The notes under the pieces: model-generated | The model's input: the letters and a program-made list of their open reading frames with translations, nothing else | What the model was told of the DNA's origin: nothing | Databases searched by the model: none | Part shown: positions 43,711-55,035 of the stretch, piece by piece | How the letters are laid out: the number at the start of each line of letters is the position of its first letter | Numbering within the stretch: the stretch's first letter is position 1 | Position numbers and translations under genes: made by a program | NCBI RefSeq assembly: GCF_003105155.1 | Contig: NZ_QETK01000018.1 | Coordinates: 1 to 64,000, forward strand | Direction: 5' to 3' | Length of the DNA: 64,000 bases | Source of the DNA: Pseudomonas sp. SDI | GTDB lineage: Bacteria; Pseudomonadota; Gammaproteobacteria; Pseudomonadales; Pseudomonadaceae

Positions 43711-45156
43711 TTACTGTTGCAGCACCGCCGCCTGGTTACCCACGCCGAACTGCTGCACCGTCGCCGTCATGCTCGCGCCGCTCTGATCCACCGACGCCTG
43801 GTTCAACGAACCACCCTGGGTCACGTACGCCACGTTGACCCCATCGGTCTGCTTGATCTTCGCTTCGTTACGGTCGCCATACAGCTGCCAGGTGTAGCTC
43901 TGGTTGCCACTGCCCGACTGCGCCAGGTCCACCTTGTTGCCCGTACCGCTGCTGCTGCCCACTGCGTAGTTGTCGGTGCCGCGCTGATCGGCAATCAGCA
44001 GGTTGTCGCTGCCGTTCTGTTCGAAGTACAACTCGTTGTTGCTGTCGGCCTGCACGGTACTGGCCTTGTTGTCGTAGCCACTTTGGGTCAGGCGCAAGGT
44101 ATTGGCTTCGCCTTCCTGGGTCAGGTTGGCGACGTTGCCGCCGCCCATCTGGTTGATATCGGCCTTCTGCCGGCTGCCGAACTGCCCGCCCAGCTGATCG
44201 CCCTTCCAGTTGCTTGCCAGCACCTTGTTGCCGGTGCCGCTGGAACTGGCGTTGAGCACATGGTTGTCGCCGCTCTGGTAGGTCAGGTGCAGGTTGCCGC
44301 TGCCGGTCTGGAACAGGTTGGTCAGCGACTGCTGCGACTCGAACTGATCGACATACAGGGCGTTCATGTCGCCGACCTGGGTGATGGTCGCCAGGTTGTT
44401 CTCGCCAAAGCTCTGGTCGATAACCGCCTCGTTGGTCTGGCCGATCTGGGTCACGCTGGCCTGGCTATCGGTCTGGCTGTCCTGCCAGACCTCGGTGGAG
44501 TTGTAGGCGCCGTTCTGGCTGATGCCCAGCGTACCGCGCTGGCCGCTGCCCTGTTCACCGTAGGCCCAGTTGCCTTCGCCGGTCTGGAAGATGGCGATCT
44601 GGCCATGTTCATGGGCAAGGTGTTCCAGCGCACTGTAGTTGCCGGTCCCGGTCTGGATACTCAGGGCATGGTTGGCGGTGCCACTGTACAGCTGTTCGAT
44701 ATTGGCTTCGTTGCCGTCGCCAAATTGCAAGGTGGTAGCCTGGCTGCCCGTCTGGGTGTCCTGGTAGATGAACGAGAAGTTGCCGGTGCCTTCCTGCTGC
44801 TGCTGGGCACTGTTCTCGGTACCGATCGACTGGCTGGCATGGGTGCTGTTGAAGCCACCGAGCTGTTGCTGGTGGATCTGGCTGCCGTTTTCGAACAACT
44901 GCTCGGCATAGTTGGCGTTGTACTCGCCAATCGACTGCTGCTGAATCTGCGCGGTAGCGTTGTCCTGCTTGGCCGCCGAGTCGTTGCCCAGGCCAATCTG
45001 CAACTGGCTGGCGCTGGCATAGGGCGAGGCCGATTGCTTGACGTCGGCGATGTTCTCGGTGCCTTGCTGGCTCTGGGTCGAGACGCTGTTGTCGGCCATC
45101 ACCTGGCCGGCCAGGGCCAGAACAATGGCGGCGCTTAAAGGAGCGAGCTTGAACAT
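43711..45156 (-). CDS. large curlin-repeat amyloid protein (CsgA-like)
   Basis: This 481-aa secreted protein has a signal peptide (MFKLAPLSAAIVLALAGQVM, cut after VMA). The mature chain is Gln/Asn/Gly-rich and built of curlin-type repeats with the S/A-x-Q-x-G-x2-N-x-A-x3-Q pattern, e.g. SVTQIGQTNEAVIDQ, NLATITQVGDMNALYVDQ and KADINQMGGGNVANLTQ. It is about three times longer than E. coli CsgA. The repeats should stack as cross-beta strands into an extracellular fibre. It follows the shorter curlin gene by 17 bases. AGGCACC lies before the ATG. Confidence 0.85.
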   Translation of the reverse strand: MFKLAPLSAAIVLALAGQVMADNSVSTQSQQGTENIADVKQSASPYASASQLQIGLGNDSAAKQDNATAQIQQQSIGEYNANYAEQLFENGSQIHQQQLGGFNSTHASQSIGTENSAQQQQEGTGNFSFIYQDTQTGSQATTLQFGDGNEANIEQLYSGTANHALSIQTGTGNYSALEHLAHEHGQIAIFQTGEGNWAYGEQGSGQRGTLGISQNGAYNSTEVWQDSQTDSQASVTQIGQTNEAVIDQSFGENNLATITQVGDMNALYVDQFESQQSLTNLFQTGSGNLHLTYQSGDNHVLNASSSGTGNKVLASNWKGDQLGGQFGSRQKADINQMGGGNVANLTQEGEANTLRLTQSGYDNKASTVQADSNNELYFEQNGSDNLLIADQRGTDNYAVGSSSGTGNKVDLAQSGSGNQSYTWQLYGDRNEAKIKQTDGVNVAYVTQGGSLNQASVDQSGASMTATVQQFGVGNQAAVLQQ

Positions 45157-45173
45157 GGTGGTGCCTCCAGGGT

Positions 45174-45647
45174 TTAACGGTATTGGTTGACCTGCACGTG
45201 TTGACCATTACCGGCCTGGATAACCGTGCTCGATAGCCCGGAACCCGCTTGCTGGATGGTCGCGCTGTTGCTGTTGCCGTTCTGGGAAATCTCTGCCCGG
45301 TTGTTGCTGCCGCTCTGGGTAATCGCGGCGCTGTTGCCGTAGCCTTGCTGGTTGATACTGGCCATCAGGTCGCTGCCCTGTTGCAGGATGTACGCCTCCT
45401 GGGCACTGCCCGACTGCACGATGCGCCCCAGCAGCGACTGGCCGTCCTGGCCGATCACGGCGCGGTTGGCCTGGCCGTTCTGCTCGATTGCCGCCTGCTG
45501 GCCGGGCGGGGCCGTGGCCGGCAGCCAGCTGGGCGCCTCGCCGAGGTCGGAACCGGCGGCGAGGTCGGCGTTGTCCATCAGGTCGTTGGCCTGCACCGCC
45601 TGGCCGCTCAGGGCCAGGCAGAACAGCAAGGGGGCCAGGCGGCGCAT
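45174..45647 (-). CDS. short curlin-repeat protein (CsgB-like nucleator)
   Basis: This 157-aa secreted protein has a signal peptide (MRRLAPLLFCLALSGQAVQA), a short non-repeat head (DLGEAPSWLPATAPPGQ), then curlin repeats (AIEQNGQANRAVIGQDGQ, SINQQGYGNSAAITQSGSNN, AEISQNGNSNSATIQQAGSG). Size and gene order recall CsgB, which nucleates CsgA fibres. The end VQVNQYR is similar to the basic/aromatic end of CsgB. The gene lies 17 bases from the large curlin gene and 16 bases from the secreted Ig-like gene. Confidence 0.8.
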   Translation of the reverse strand: MRRLAPLLFCLALSGQAVQANDLMDNADLAAGSDLGEAPSWLPATAPPGQQAAIEQNGQANRAVIGQDGQSLLGRIVQSGSAQEAYILQQGSDLMASINQQGYGNSAAITQSGSNNRAEISQNGNSNSATIQQAGSGLSSTVIQAGNGQHVQVNQYR

Positions 45648-45663
45648 CAGGCACTCCTCCGGG

Positions 45664-47895
45664 TTATTGCACAGTGACCGGGACGGTACGCACCGTGCCC
45701 TGGCTGCTGCGGATGGTGGCCGTCGGGCTGGCGCTCGGGATCACCGTGGTGCTGTTACTCACCGTCAGCCGCCAGCGCCCGGTCAGCGGCACTGTGGTGC
45801 TACCCAGCGTGACCAGCCCGGTTGGGGTCGTGACCTGGATGGTGATGGTGTTGCCGGTGGTCACCGACGAAGTGCCGGCGAAGTCCCAGTTGAAGCGGTT
45901 GTTAGACCGCGCCTGGACGGTGGCGGTGGTCACCGTGAAGGTTTCCGCCGCTGGCCGTGGCGACACCTGCACGCTGACCGTGCCACTGCCCGACAAGGCC
46001 CCCAGCGAGTCCCGCGCCACGTAGGTGAAGCTGGTGCTGAACGCCGTGGTGACGTTGGCCGGTGGGGTGTAGGTGACCTGGGTGCCATCGGTGCTCACCG
46101 TACCGCGGCCCGGGGCCGGTTGGGTCACACTGTTGACCGCCAGCGGCAGGTTGCCTTCAGGGTCGGTGTCGTTGGCCAGTACGTTGATCACCAGCGGAAC
46201 GCCGAGGGTCGCGACACTGTCATTGACGGCTGTTGGCGACTGGTTCGGGGCGACATTGACGGTCACGGTGGCGGCGGTGGATTTCAGGCCCTTGATGTCC
46301 TGCGCCTTGTAGGTGAAGGTGGCCACCAGCGGTGCATTGACCACCGCCGGAGGGGTGTAGATCACCGCAGTGCTGCCGCTCAGCGCCACGCTGCCCTGGC
46401 CGGTGGCCGGTTGGGTGAGGTCGGTGATGCTCAGCGGCGTGTTGCCGTCGGGGTCGCTGTCGTTGGCCAGCAAGTTCAGGGTCAGCGGTACGCCGAAGCT
46501 GGTGCTGCCGCTGTCGGCCACGGCCAGTGGCGGCTGGTTGTCGGCCTGCAACGGGGCGCTGCCGATGATTACCACCGGTTCGTTGTCGCTGCCGCCATGG
46601 GCGGATTTGACCGTGATGCTGGCCGGTGGCTGCGCCAGGTCGTTAACCGTCAGGCTCTGCGTGGTACCGGACTTGGACAGGCGACCGAAACCTTGGGCAA
46701 CCAGGTCCGGTACCTGTACTTCATCGCTGGAACTGGCCTGGATCAGCAGGCGCTTGTTGTTCCATTCGTAGTGCGCGGTCTGGATCTTGACGATGTCCTT
46801 GAGCTTGCTGGAAATCGCCGTTGGCTGCGTGGCGCCAGCCGGATGGCTGGCGGTGAGCACCACCACTGGCGGCGGGGCGCCGGGGATCAGGTGCTGGGCG
46901 AAGTACAGGCCGTTGTTGTCGGTCAGCAGGTTATAGGCGCAGGGGGACGCCGGGGTGCCAGGCACCAGCGCAAGGGTTTCGCGCAGGCACAGGCTGTTAC
47001 CGGCGGCGGAGTGGGCAAACACTTCCACGCGGGTACCGGCACTGGTGCGCCGGTAGCTGGCGCGCTCCATTTCGACAGCGGTCTGCGTGCGCGGGTCGAG
47101 GATTTTCCCGGACAGGCTGAAGACGTTGGTCTGGATCGACCCGGCCGGGCCTTGGATACGCACGAAGTTGGTGTTGTTCGGGCTGCCGGTCACTGCCTCG
47201 CTGAGGTTCGGGTCGCCGACGTAGGTTTCGCTGGCGCCGGTGTCCGGGTTCACTTCGGTGTAGGGGCCATTGACGCTGCGCAGGAACGGCCCGATGGCAC
47301 CGTCCAGGGCTCCGCTGAAGTTACCCGGTGCGCCGATGCCGATGTCGCGGGTGATGTTGATCGCGCGGCGTCCGGCGGTGGTCACATTGACCGTTTCGAC
47401 GCCGTACGGGTGGGTGATGACGTAGGTGCCGGTGCTTGGCACCGAGGCGCGGATGCGGATGCGGGCGAAGCTCTGCTGGTCGCCGTCCACCGGGTTCTCG
47501 GCGGCGAAGGCCGCTTCGATACCGGCCACGTAGACCTCCAGCTCATAACCGCTGTTGCCCACTTGCGGGATCTGGGTTTCGGCCAGGAACCAGAACATCT
47601 CCGGTGGCCAGTTGTCCGGGAATACCAGCGGCAGCGCGTCGTCGTAGACGCCCGGCTCCGGCAGCAGGGTGCACATGTAGGCCGGCGGGGTGCTGACCGG
47701 CACCCGCGTACTGGCGGCGCGCGACTGGCACAGCTCCATGCGCAGGCCGGTGTTGTCTTCGTACCACATCGGGTAGCGCCCGGTGGCCAGGGTGTAGGGG
47801 CCGGGGTCGACGGCGGCGAGTCCGGCCCAGGCGCTGCCGGTGAGCGTGACGGTGAGCCCGGCTGCACACAGCGCCAGGCGTGGCAATTTGTTCAT
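45664..47895 (-). CDS. large secreted protein with Ig/cadherin-like repeats
   Basis: The product is 743 aa, starting at ATG 47895 (MNKLPRLALCAAGLTVTLTG) with AGGAGGC; an ATG at 47934 overlaps the previous stop and is an alternative. After the signal peptide comes a head domain shared with the next gene upstream (AVDPGPYTLATGRYPMWYED, YMCTLLPEPGVYDDALPLVF, GTYVITHPYGVETV). Then follow bacterial Ig/VCBS-type repeats (PLAVADSGSTSFGVPLTLNL with LANDSDPDGN, LANDTDPEGNLPLAV) with Asp-rich calcium-like loops. It is a probable surface or fibre-associated adhesin in the curlin operon. Confidence 0.8.
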   Translation of the reverse strand: MNKLPRLALCAAGLTVTLTGSAWAGLAAVDPGPYTLATGRYPMWYEDNTGLRMELCQSRAASTRVPVSTPPAYMCTLLPEPGVYDDALPLVFPDNWPPEMFWFLAETQIPQVGNSGYELEVYVAGIEAAFAAENPVDGDQQSFARIRIRASVPSTGTYVITHPYGVETVNVTTAGRRAINITRDIGIGAPGNFSGALDGAIGPFLRSVNGPYTEVNPDTGASETYVGDPNLSEAVTGSPNNTNFVRIQGPAGSIQTNVFSLSGKILDPRTQTAVEMERASYRRTSAGTRVEVFAHSAAGNSLCLRETLALVPGTPASPCAYNLLTDNNGLYFAQHLIPGAPPPVVVLTASHPAGATQPTAISSKLKDIVKIQTAHYEWNNKRLLIQASSSDEVQVPDLVAQGFGRLSKSGTTQSLTVNDLAQPPASITVKSAHGGSDNEPVVIIGSAPLQADNQPPLAVADSGSTSFGVPLTLNLLANDSDPDGNTPLSITDLTQPATGQGSVALSGSTAVIYTPPAVVNAPLVATFTYKAQDIKGLKSTAATVTVNVAPNQSPTAVNDSVATLGVPLVINVLANDTDPEGNLPLAVNSVTQPAPGRGTVSTDGTQVTYTPPANVTTAFSTSFTYVARDSLGALSGSGTVSVQVSPRPAAETFTVTTATVQARSNNRFNWDFAGTSSVTTGNTITIQVTTPTGLVTLGSTTVPLTGRWRLTVSNSTTVIPSASPTATIRSSQGTVRTVPVTVQ

Positions 47896-47930
47896 GCTGC
47901 CTCCTGCTACGGAATGGGGCGTGATCGGCT

Positions 47931-49274
47931 TCATGGCACGATGACCACTTCTTCGCTGTCGCTGCCGCCGTTGCTGCTGGTCACCGTGACCTCAGCCGGC
48001 GGAATTGGCGACAACCCGGTGGTCAGGCTTTTCACCGCGCCTTCGCCACTCAGGGCACCGATGACGGCGCCGGTGCCGGTGCTGGCGCTGAGCACCGGCG
48101 GGGTGATTTCGTCGCTGGTCGAGGCGACCAGAGTCAGTTGCCCGGAGGCCAGGCTGAACTCGGCACGCTGGATCACCACCAGGTCGGTGAGCGCCAGACT
48201 GGCGCTGGTCGGGGTGCTGCTGGCGATGGCGGCGCTGTTGTCGGCGCTGACCAGCAGGTTGACCGGCAGGCTCGGGTTGAGCGCCGATTGGGCGTACCAG
48301 GCGCCGGTGTTGCTGGCTTCGCTGAAGGCCAGCGCCGGGGTCTGGCTGCTCAGGCTGACGCTGGCGGGCGGTGGCGGGGCGAGCACGAAGACATCCTGCT
48401 GCGCGCGTGGGTTGCCGCTTTCGGTGCGCCGCGAATAGGTGCTGCGCTGGGGGATTAGCGGCGTCGGGCGGACCACCGTGGACAGCTTGCCGGAGATCGC
48501 GAACAGTTCGGTGCGCAGGTCGAGGCCGTTCGGCCCTTCGATGCGCACGTAGTTGGTGTTGAACGGGCTGCCGGTGACCGCTTCGGTGAGGTTTGGGTCG
48601 CCGATGTAGCGCTCGCTCGCGCCGGTTTGCGGGTTGGTCTCGGTGTAGGGGCCGTTGACGCTGCGCAGGAACGGCCCGACATCGCCGCCCAGGGCGCCGG
48701 TGTAGGTCTTTGGTGCGCCGATGCCGATGTCGCGGGTCATGTTGATGGCCCGGCGGCCGCCAGCGGCTACGTCGAAGACGTCGACGCCGTAGGGGTGAGT
48801 GATGACATAGGTGCCGGCGCTGGGGACATCGACGCGGATGCGCACCCGGGCGAAGCTGATCTGGTCGCCTTCGACCGGGTCTCCGGCAGCGAAGGCCGCT
48901 TCGATGGCGGTGCCGTAGCTCAGGTCGATGCCGCGGGCGGCGTCGACCAGGGCGGCGTCGGCGGTGAACCAGAAGGCTTCGTCGGGGAAGTTGCTGGGGA
49001 AGTTGAGCGGTTGGGTATCGTCGAACACGCCAGGGGCCGGTAGCAGGCTGCACATGTACGAGGGTGCTCCGGCGGCGCCGGGGACGCGCGAACTGACGGC
49101 CTTCGACAGGCACAGGTCGAGGGTGCGGCCGTGGGTGTCCTGGTACCAGGCTGCGAAGCCGCCGTTGTCTTGGATGTAGGGGCCGGAGTCGACCGCGAAC
49201 AGGGCGGCCTGAGCCGGAACCTGGAACAGGGCGGCGGCCAGCAAGGCCAGTGGATAGGGGGTAGGACGGTGCAT
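47931..49274 (-). CDS. secreted head-domain protein, paralogue of 45664-47895
   Basis: The 447-aa product is the first gene of the curlin operon. Signal peptide MHRPTPYPLALLAAALFQVP, cut after AQA. The whole first two thirds align with the head domain of the next gene (AVDSGPYIQDNGGFAAWYQD, YMCSLLPAPGVFDDTQPLNF, RDIGIGAPKTYTGALGGDVG, GASERYIGDPNLTEAVTGSP), but it has no Ig-like repeats. Both end in a similar VTVTSSNGGSDSEEVVIVP / VKSAHGGSDNEPVVIIG segment. I know no name for this domain. A sigma-54 promoter lies 54 bases upstream of the start. Confidence 0.8.
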   Translation of the reverse strand: MHRPTPYPLALLAAALFQVPAQAALFAVDSGPYIQDNGGFAAWYQDTHGRTLDLCLSKAVSSRVPGAAGAPSYMCSLLPAPGVFDDTQPLNFPSNFPDEAFWFTADAALVDAARGIDLSYGTAIEAAFAAGDPVEGDQISFARVRIRVDVPSAGTYVITHPYGVDVFDVAAGGRRAINMTRDIGIGAPKTYTGALGGDVGPFLRSVNGPYTETNPQTGASERYIGDPNLTEAVTGSPFNTNYVRIEGPNGLDLRTELFAISGKLSTVVRPTPLIPQRSTYSRRTESGNPRAQQDVFVLAPPPPASVSLSSQTPALAFSEASNTGAWYAQSALNPSLPVNLLVSADNSAAIASSTPTSASLALTDLVVIQRAEFSLASGQLTLVASTSDEITPPVLSASTGTGAVIGALSGEGAVKSLTTGLSPIPPAEVTVTSSNGGSDSEEVVIVP

Positions 49275-49327
49275 GAGTGGTTCCCTCTTGCAATCGGGCC
49301 CAGGGGCGGGTCGTCTGCAGGGGCTTC

Positions 49328-49343
49328 GGCAACTTCCGTACCA
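49328..49343 (-). promoter_or_regulatory. sigma-54 promoter of curlin operon
   Basis: On the minus strand TGGTACGGAAGTTGCC matches TGGCACG-N4-TTGCW at all but two positions, with GG and GC exactly 10 bases apart. The -12 element lies about 55 bases before the ATG of the first operon gene. An NtrC-type activator is encoded nearby (56498-57925). Confidence 0.65.
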
Positions 49344-49533
49344 ATGTTTTGGTGCTGGGCTGTGGGGCAGGTGGGGCGGGGGTTTGCTGGATTTTCTGGG
49401 TTGCTAGTGGATCGGCCGGGCGGGGCGCATGCCCCAGTATTGGGGACAGTGGGGCGCCTACAAGGGACATGTACGCCAGCGATATCGCACGTCCTAGGCT
49501 ATACATAACAGGGATCGGGCGCGGGAACCTGCC

Positions 49534-50991
49534 ATGACCATCGAACAGACCCTGGACACCACGTCACTGCATGCCGCCGACACCGCGGGGGCAAGCGAGC
49601 GGCCGCCGTTCAACCTGCTGCGTTGGTACGCCGTGGTCAGCCTGGCCGTGATCGTCAGCGTCGCCGTCGGCCTGGGGCTGATCTCCAGCCGCTTCGTGAT
49701 CAACGAAAGCGTCGAGCGCGACGCGCTGCTCACCGCCCAGTTCATCCAGTCGATTGCCTCCGCCGAAGTGCGCCATGTGTCCATTCCAAACATCCGCACC
49801 ATGGGCGAACTGCTCGATCCGCGGCTCGATGAAGCCTTCCCCGAGGTTGCTCCCGCGGCTCGTCGCACCGCCCGCTGGGAATTTCTCGACCACATCGCGC
49901 ACCTGCCCGACGTACTCCTGGCGAACATCTACGCGCCCGATCGCACGGTGATCTGGTCGACCAATTCGGCACTGATCGGCAAGCTGATCGACTCCGACGA
50001 AGACCTCGACCACGCCTTCGACTACAAGGTCCGGGTCTCGGCCAGCTACCACACTCTCGACGATGCCCGCAGCGAGCAGAAATTCATCGTGCCGCCGCAA
50101 AACCTGTTCATCGAGAACTACATCCCGCTGTTCGACAACAGCGGTGAACAGGTCACCGCCATGGTCGAAATCTACAAGGAACCGCGTGACCTGATCGAGC
50201 GCATCGAACAGGGCCTGCTGTTGCTCTGGCTGGGCACCGCGCTCGGCGCCGGTGCGGTGTACGTCAGCCTGTACCTGATCATCTACCGCGCCGCCAAGGT
50301 GCTTGCCACCCAGCAAAAGCAACTGATCGGCAATGAAACCGTCGTAGCGCTGGGGGAAATGTCCTCGGCCGTCGCGCACAGCCTGCGCAACCCGCTGGCG
50401 AGCATCCGCTCCAGCGCCGAGCTGGCCCAGGAGTTCGACGACGGCGCCGCCCACCAGCAGATCGACGCCATCATCAGCCAGGTCGACCGCATGTCGCAGT
50501 GGGTCCGCGAACTGCTGCAATCGTTGCGCCCGCTGACCGACGAGGTCGAGCCGGTCGATCTCGAACGGGCCCTGCGCGACAGTCTGCGTGCCTACGACGG
50601 GGCGATCAGCGAAGCACGGGTCAGCGTGAAGCTGGCCGAGCTGGGCGGGGTCCGTGTCATGGGCCAGGCCGGGACGCTGGTGCAGGTGTTCAACAGCCTG
50701 ATTGCCAACGCCCTGGAGGCCATGCCCGACGGCGGCGAGTTGCGCGTAGAGGTGCTCCGGCAAACCGCCAAGAGCCTCAGCCTGCGCCTCTGCGACAATG
50801 GCAAAGGCATGAGCGGCAAGCTGCAAGGCATGGCCTTCAAGCCGTTCTTCACTACCAAACAGGGTGGGCTGGGTGTCGGCCTGGTGCTGGTGAAGCGGAT
50901 CATGGAGCGCAGCGGTGGCTCGGTGCGCCTGCACAGCCGCGAAGGCGAGGGCACCTGTGCCGTGCTGAACTTCCGCATGCCCCCCCGCTAA
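49534..50991 (+). CDS. mnxS1: sensor histidine kinase, MnxS1-like
   Basis: This 485-aa membrane kinase has span 1 at about residues 32-52, a periplasmic sensor region of about 175 residues (ESVERDALLTAQFIQSIAS, LPDVLLANIYAPDRTVIWST, LFIENYIPLFDNSGEQVTAM) and span 2 at about 228-251. The HisKA box AHSLRNPLASIRSSAELA (phospho-His282) and the HATPase with NALEAMPDGGELRV, DNGKGM and GLGVGLVLVKRIMERSGG follow. It is a close paralogue of 55036-56529 over its whole length. By pattern and neighbourhood it matches MnxS1 of P. putida GB-1, needed for Mn(II) oxidation; symbol by recall, not by search. Confidence 0.7.
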   Translation: MTIEQTLDTTSLHAADTAGASERPPFNLLRWYAVVSLAVIVSVAVGLGLISSRFVINESVERDALLTAQFIQSIASAEVRHVSIPNIRTMGELLDPRLDEAFPEVAPAARRTARWEFLDHIAHLPDVLLANIYAPDRTVIWSTNSALIGKLIDSDEDLDHAFDYKVRVSASYHTLDDARSEQKFIVPPQNLFIENYIPLFDNSGEQVTAMVEIYKEPRDLIERIEQGLLLLWLGTALGAGAVYVSLYLIIYRAAKVLATQQKQLIGNETVVALGEMSSAVAHSLRNPLASIRSSAELAQEFDDGAAHQQIDAIISQVDRMSQWVRELLQSLRPLTDEVEPVDLERALRDSLRAYDGAISEARVSVKLAELGGVRVMGQAGTLVQVFNSLIANALEAMPDGGELRVEVLRQTAKSLSLRLCDNGKGMSGKLQGMAFKPFFTTKQGGLGVGLVLVKRIMERSGGSVRLHSREGEGTCAVLNFRMPPR

Positions 50992-50992
50992 C

Positions 50993-51042
50993 GGGGACTT
51001 TTCCCCACTGCTGGTGCCAGCCCGAAGCCCCGCGTTCAACGC
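50993..51042 (+). promoter_or_regulatory. inverted repeats upstream of oxidase promoter (candidate activator sites)
   Basis: GGGGA-CTTT-TCCCC (50993-51006), CTGGTGCCAG (51011-51020) and GCGTT-C-AACGC (51032-51042) lie 50-100 bases before the -24 box. CCCCACTG at 51003-51010 recurs in the same orientation and at similar distance before the curlin promoter. Enhancer sites of an NtrC-type activator would lie here. Confidence 0.35.
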
Positions 51043-51094
51043 TAAGGTATTAATCTACAAGGTATAAGTTGCACGAAATATTTGGACACAGATT

Positions 51095-51110
51095 TGGCCG
51101 GGTAATTGCT
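51095..51110 (+). promoter_or_regulatory. sigma-54 promoter of multicopper oxidase gene
   Basis: TGGCCGGGTAATTGCT matches TGGCACG-N4-TTGCW with GG and GC 10 bases apart and the TTGCT end exact. It lies 38 bases before ATG 51148. Confidence 0.75.
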
Positions 51111-51147
51111 CTTTAACATTACCGTCAGCCCAATCGAGGTGAATGCC

Positions 51148-53931
<2,784 letters not shown>

Positions 53932-53943
53932 GGGGTGGCGAGC

Positions 53944-54927
53944 ATGGCGCGATTCGACGGTGGTTGGGCCTGGCTGCTGCTGGCCCTGGTGCTGGTGGTG
54001 CAGTTGAGCCAGGCCGACGAGCAGGCCACGCCTTGGGGGCGTGGCTATTTCCCCAATACCGAGCTGGTCGACCAGGACGGGCGCCCTGTGCGCTTCTTCG
54101 ACGACCTGATCGAGGACAAGGTGGTGGTGGTCAATTTCATCTTCACCGGCTGCGGCGACTCCTGCCCGCTGGAAACCGCGCGGTTGCGCCAGGTGCAGCA
54201 ACTGCTCGGCGAGCGGGTCGGGCGCGACGTGTTCTTCTACTCGATCAGCATCGATCCGCTGTCGGATACCCCCGAGGTACTCAAGGCCTATATGGCCAAG
54301 TTCAAGATCGGCCCTGGCTGGCGTTTTCTCACCGGTGAGAAGGATCAGATCGATGCGCTGCGCCAGGCCCTCGGGCTGTTCATCGACGGCATCGACAACG
54401 GCCGCAACCGCGACCATAACCTCAGCCTGATCGTCGGCAACCAGGCCACGGGTCGCTGGATGAAAGCATCGCCGTTCGAGAACCCGTGGATTCTGGCCGA
54501 CCAGCTGGCCAATAGCCTGCAGAACTGGAAGCAGCCCAGCGTCGAGCAAAGTTATGCCGACGCCCCGCTGATTCGCCCACCGAGCCATGGCGAGACGCTG
54601 TTCCGCACGCGCTGCGCGGCGTGCCACAGTTTGGGCCCCATGGATGGGGAAACCACCGGCATGCGGGCGGTAGGCCCCGACCTGTTGGGGGTCACCGAGC
54701 GTCGCGAGCCGGTCTGGCTCAGCCGCTGGATCCGCGAACCGGATCGGATGCTGGCCGAGCAGGACCCGATTGCCGTCGAGCTGTTCGCCCGCTACAACCA
54801 GGTGCGCATGCCCAACCTGGGCCTGAACGAGGGCGACACGCAAGCGCTGGTCGATTTCTTGCACAGTGAACAGCAGCGTCAGCTGCGGCTGGCGGCACAA
54901 CAGACGGGCAATGCCGCGCCGCCGTGA
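53944..54927 (+). CDS. SCO1/SenC-cytochrome c fusion protein
   Basis: This exported 327-aa protein has a signal peptide (MARFDGGWAWLLLALVLVVQ). The first domain is SCO1/SenC-like, with the copper motif FTGCGDSCPLETARL (CxxxCP at about residues 68-73) and the later His in NRDHNLSLIVG. The second is a c-type cytochrome, with FRTRCAACHSLGP (CxxCH) and NQVRMPNLGL (Met ligand). SCO proteins deliver copper to oxidases, and the cytochrome could pass on electrons. ATG 53944 is chosen after GGGGGTGG. It very likely matures or serves the oxidase encoded upstream. Confidence 0.88.
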   Translation: MARFDGGWAWLLLALVLVVQLSQADEQATPWGRGYFPNTELVDQDGRPVRFFDDLIEDKVVVVNFIFTGCGDSCPLETARLRQVQQLLGERVGRDVFFYSISIDPLSDTPEVLKAYMAKFKIGPGWRFLTGEKDQIDALRQALGLFIDGIDNGRNRDHNLSLIVGNQATGRWMKASPFENPWILADQLANSLQNWKQPSVEQSYADAPLIRPPSHGETLFRTRCAACHSLGPMDGETTGMRAVGPDLLGVTERREPVWLSRWIREPDRMLAEQDPIAVELFARYNQVRMPNLGLNEGDTQALVDFLHSEQQRQLRLAAQQTGNAAPP

Positions 54928-55035
54928 AGGTAAAGTGCTATCACCGTGCGTCGCGTCATAGCGAATGATGTCCACCCTCCACAGCGGGCTGCGCTATAAG
55001 CTTTTAGAGACAGCATCCCACCAGGAAGTGTCCCG

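Noticed and set aside
43642..45138. A 498-codon plus-strand frame
   Set aside because: It is antisense to the large curlin gene; its periodic pattern is only the reflection of the curlin repeats.
45352..48438. A 1028-codon open frame on the plus strand
   Set aside because: It is antisense to the short curlin gene and the two secreted-protein genes, which have signal peptides, ribosome sites and repeats. Its own translation is Arg/Gly/Ala-rich with no family pattern.
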